Below, in pieces: positions 61,281-64,000 of a stretch of DNA of 64,000 bases. The stretch is from Combretum micranthum (Eukaryota; Streptophyta; Magnoliopsida; Myrtales; Combretaceae). The DNA lies in contig JAMXBD010002832.1 in assembly GCA_024138025.1 (NCBI GenBank), forward strand, positions 1-64,000, written 5' to 3'. The position numbers and the translations under genes were made by a program. Within the stretch, counting starts at the first letter, position 1. Each line of letters opens with the position of its first letter. Under the pieces are notes generated by a model. It made no database searches, was not told the DNA's origin, and was given only the letters and a program-made list of their open reading frames with translations.

Positions 61281-62507
61281 TTAAAATAAAGTTGTGTCAA
61301 TCGTATCTCTTTGATAGCCACTTGATATGAGATATTCACTAAGTCTTTCATACCAAGCTCTTGGTGCTTGTTTCAGACCATACAAAGCTTTTCTGAACTT
61401 AAAGATATGATCAGGCTTAAATGTATCCTCAAATCCAGGTGGTTGTTCAATGTATACTTCTTCTTTAATATAACCATTCAAGAATGCACTTTTTGCATCA
61501 ATTTGAAACAATTTAAAATCTTTATAACATGCATAAGCGAGTAATAATCTTATAGCTTCCAAGCTAGCAACTGGTGCATAAGTTTCATCATAATCTATTC
61601 CTTCTTCTTGAGAATATCTTTTAGCTACAAGTCTTGCTTTATTTCTAACAATTTTACTATTTTCATCCAATTTATTCTTATAAACCCATTTAGTTCCTAT
61701 GATAGTTTTGTCTTGTGATCTAGGAACTAAATTCGAAACATTATTTCTTTGAAATTGATTTAGTTCTTCACGCATGGCATTTATCCAATTTTCATCATTT
61801 AATGCTTCATCTATGTTACTTGGTTCTATTTCAGATATCAAAGCAAAATGATTTTCAAGATCTTGTAATTTAGATCTAATTTTAGTTCCAGATTCTAAAT
61901 CATCAATAATTAAGCTAGGTAGATGTGAAGATTTATATTTCCATGCTTTTGAACTTTTAGGGTTGTTAATATTTAATTCCAGGTTACCTTCTGCCCTATC
62001 TTCTAACGTGTTAGCTTTTAAATCTCTTTCCAGATTACTTTCTGCCTTACCTTCTGATGTATCAGGTTTTTGCATTTCTTCGGTTTTACTTTCTGATTTT
62101 ATTTTAGAATTCATGCCATCATTTTTATTAACGTGTGTATGCACATCATCATCATCGAAATCATCTTTTACATCAATAAAATGCACATTGATAGATTCTT
62201 CAACTATTTTTGTTGTTTTGTTAAAAACACGATATGCTTTACTATGTTGTGAATAACCAAGAAAAATTGTTTCATTTGACCTTTCATCAAACTTTCCAAG
62301 ATTATGTGCATTCTTTTTCGCGAAGCATGTACAACCAAACACATGAAAATATGAAATAGATGGTTTTCTACCACAAAATAATTCATATGATGTTTTTGTA
62401 GTATGAGGTCTAATGTGTACTCTATTCATGATATAACAAGCAGTTGCAATAGCTTCAACCCAAAAATATTCAGCTATTCCACTTTTATTTAACATAGAAC
62501 GTGTCAT
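61281..62507 (-). pseudogene. Copia integrase C-terminus and reverse transcriptase N-terminal half
   Basis: A 408-codon open piece on the - strand. It starts with the integrase end (MTRSMLNKSGIAEYFWVEAI, YELFCGRKPSISYFHVFGC, EEMQKPDTSEGKAESNLE linker). It then has the RT domain: GTKWVYKNKLDENSKIVRNK, ARLVAKRYSQEEGIDYDETY, APVASLEAIRLLLAYA, QIDAKSAFLNGYIKEEVYI, EQPPGFED, RKALYGLKQAPRAWYERLSE. The linker contains repeated S/AEGK/N units encoded by the recurring TCAGAAGGT-type word. It is in the same frame as the upstream integrase piece, from which it is separated only by a TAG. Confidence 0.9.
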
Positions 62508-62546
62508 TTCTTGTATTGTTCTATTTTTTCTTTCAACTACTCCATT

Positions 62547-63074
62547 CTATTGAGGTATATATGGTGTAGAAAAATTATGATTTACTCCATGTTCTTCACT
62601 AAAAGAAATAAATAAGGAATTATCAAATTCTGTACCATGATCAGTTGTTAAAGAAATAATTGAAAAACCTTTTTTATTTTGTATTTGTTTAGCAAATTTT
62701 TGAAATCTTTCAAAAGTATCTGATTTATGCTTTAAAAAGAATACCCATGTATATCTTGAAAAATTATCAACTATTACAAGACCATATTTACTTCCTCCTA
62801 AACTTAATGTTCTAGTAGGTCCAAATAGATCAAGATGTAAAAGCTCAAGAGATCTTTTTGTTGAAATCAAATTTATGCTTTTATGTGAAATTAAGACCAT
62901 TTTATTCTTTAAACAAGTTGAACATTTAACATCATGCTTTATATTGATTTTGGGTAAACCAACAACAATATTCTTTTTAGATAACTTTTCCAAATGATTA
63001 AAATTCACATGGCCTAGTTTCTTATGCCATACATGAATGTTGTCATTCATAGTCAAAAAGCAACATTCAAACAT
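62547..63074 (-). pseudogene. Copia GAG-pre-integrase and integrase core
   Basis: Reads WHKKLGHVNFNHLEKLSKKN and CSTCLKNKM (the HHCC zinc-binding region), LLHLDLFGPTRTLSLGGSKY, GLVIVDNFSRYTWVFFLKHK, LTTDHGTEFDN and EEHGVNHNFSTPYIPQ. The D-D-E residues can be placed (HLDLFGP, TTDHG, EEHG), with N changed to H in the DNG motif. A TAG directly after PYIPQ separates it from the NGVVERKNRT continuation. Confidence 0.88.
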
Positions 63075-63141
63075 TCATATCAGATGGTGTAATTAGATAT
63101 ACATTTCTTTTTCTAAATCCTTCAAACAATTTAACTCCATT

Positions 63142-63410
63142 TTAGTATATATGCAAAACATTTGTTTTCTCAAAATTCATTCGATAACCTTTATCACATA
63201 ATTGACTTATGTAAAAGGTTATGTTTAATCCTTTAACCAAAGAAACATTTTCAATCATGTATGGAGGATGACCAATTGTACCTGTTCCAATTATTTTACC
63301 AGGATTGTCATCACCAAATCTCACATAACCCTTTTTCTTTCCAAGTTATGCTAGAAAACAAGGAGCATCTCCAGTCATGTGCTTGAACATCCACTGTCAA
63401 GTACCATGTT
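63142..63410 (-). pseudogene. Copia aspartic protease region
   Basis: The DSG active site (LDSGCS) is encoded on the - strand at about 63400-63385, followed by a single-base break before the expected H-M-T-G-D run. The next piece, 63324-63142, reads MRFGDDNPGKIIGTGTIGHP, ENVSLVKGLNITFYISQLCD, KGYRMNFEKTN, the protease-to-integrase linker typical of copia. Confidence 0.75.
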
Positions 63411-63497
63411 CCTTTTATATTTGCTCCTTGTTCCTGTAAAAATGAACAAAGGTGATCAAACTTTTTAGGAACCAAACAAACTTAGGTCCTTGATAAG

Positions 63498-64000
63498 TCA
63501 AGCTCGTCTTATCTTGTTTCTTAACTTGATGTGTATTGAGCTTGTTTCTTTTGTAGAAACAATATTTTTCAATGTGACCTTTTCTATTACAAAATGAACA
63601 TGCATATAGATGTTTATGATAACTTTGATTTCCCTTTTGATAATAATTTTGTGTTGGATAATCATTTTATGCATACCTATATCCTCTGTCATACCTTCTG
63701 ATAAGATAGCTTTGTTGAACATACCTTCTGTCGTTACTGTTCTCACTCTTAATAGTTCGTACAGCAGCTTGCTCATTTCCAGTGTTGTTTTCTTTAACAA
63801 AAATCGTCTTTTTCAAATTATTAGACGAATTCCCAGTTTCATATCCAAGTCCATGTTTTATAAAAGAAGATCTTTGACTGCTAATTAGCATATTCAGTTT
63901 CTTATCACTCTCATTAAATTTATTGAACGTGTTCTTGATGGATTGAGATAGATCTTCTACTCGACTTTTTAAATGCTTGATTTCGGTATTCAAAACTTCA
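63498..64000 (-). pseudogene. Copia gag C-terminal part with CCHC zinc knuckle, runs off the window
   Basis: A zinc knuckle CX2CX4HX4C (CSFCNRKGHIEKYC) is encoded at 63600-63559 on the - strand, in a different frame from the open piece covering it. Upstream, 63993-63667 encodes MNTEIKHLKSRVEDLSQSIK and FNKFNESDKKLNMLISSQR, a heptad-like, likely coiled-coil gag segment. The rest of gag, the primer-binding site and the 5' LTR lie beyond base 64000. Confidence 0.75.

Noticed and set aside
1..64000. The many 60-115 codon ORFs (for example 1282-1500, 27135-27485, 39935-40210, 44464-44736)
   Set aside because: Short, skewed composition, no recognisable motif, no splice or promoter context; expected by chance in this much AT-rich sequence.

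Overview
This is nuclear DNA from a flowering plant, almost certainly a dicot. It is very AT-rich, has spliced exons with GT/AG borders and is packed with plant transposons (Ty1/copia, Ty3/gypsy, CACTA, Mutator-like and hAT-like MITEs). No bacterial, organellar, rRNA or tRNA gene was recognised. I cannot name the species. The only cellular gene I can support is CAROTENOID CLEAVAGE DIOXYGENASE 7 (CCD7; MAX3/RMS5/HTD1/D17), the plastid enzyme that commits carotenoids to strigolactone biosynthesis. It lies on the + strand as seven exons from 17726 to 48458. Layout: 1-17400 is intergenic and transposon-derived. It holds a 3.34-kb solo LTR with a perfect 5-bp target duplication (3841-7184), copia-LTR-like fragments near 8.2-8.8 kb, a decayed Ty3/gypsy integrase tail (9554-10480, -), an hAT-like MITE (11706-12240), and a decayed plant-mobile-domain (PMD) gene (about 12800-14800, -) flanked by clusters of short 'AAGAGACGAG' palindromes. 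CCD7 follows, with exons at 17726-18494, 18868-18994, 20063-20195, 31049-31321, 31482-31576, 32584-32895 and 48313-48458. Introns 3 (10.9 kb) and 6 (15.4 kb) are swollen by transposons: a Tnt1-like copia element that has lost its reverse transcriptase, a MITE with a nested second MITE, gypsy fragments, a foldback element and a complete 2,001-bp non-autonomous CACTA element. Beyond 48.5 kb there are more MITEs and a decayed gypsy integrase (to 54803). That is cut by the LTR of a Sirevirus-type copia element, next to the 3' LTR, envelope-like ORF and pol of a second, related copia element on the - strand that runs off the right edge. CCD7 keeps all seven exons in order, canonical splice sites, the four histidine iron ligands and near-standard length (1,855 coding bases). 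Its reading frame is nevertheless interrupted by five small indels: two in exon 1 and one each in exons 2, 3 and 7. Exons 4-6 are clean and there are no point nonsense mutations. This is either a very young pseudogene (which would predict a strigolactone-deficient, branching plant) or an uncorrected long-read consensus; the sequence alone cannot decide. I did not find a new multi-gene system. The least ordinary signals are the broken but otherwise well-kept CCD7, the palindrome clusters shared by the PMD region and a foldback element, and a TCAGAAGGT word that recurs through both LTRs and the coding regions of the Sirevirus-like element.
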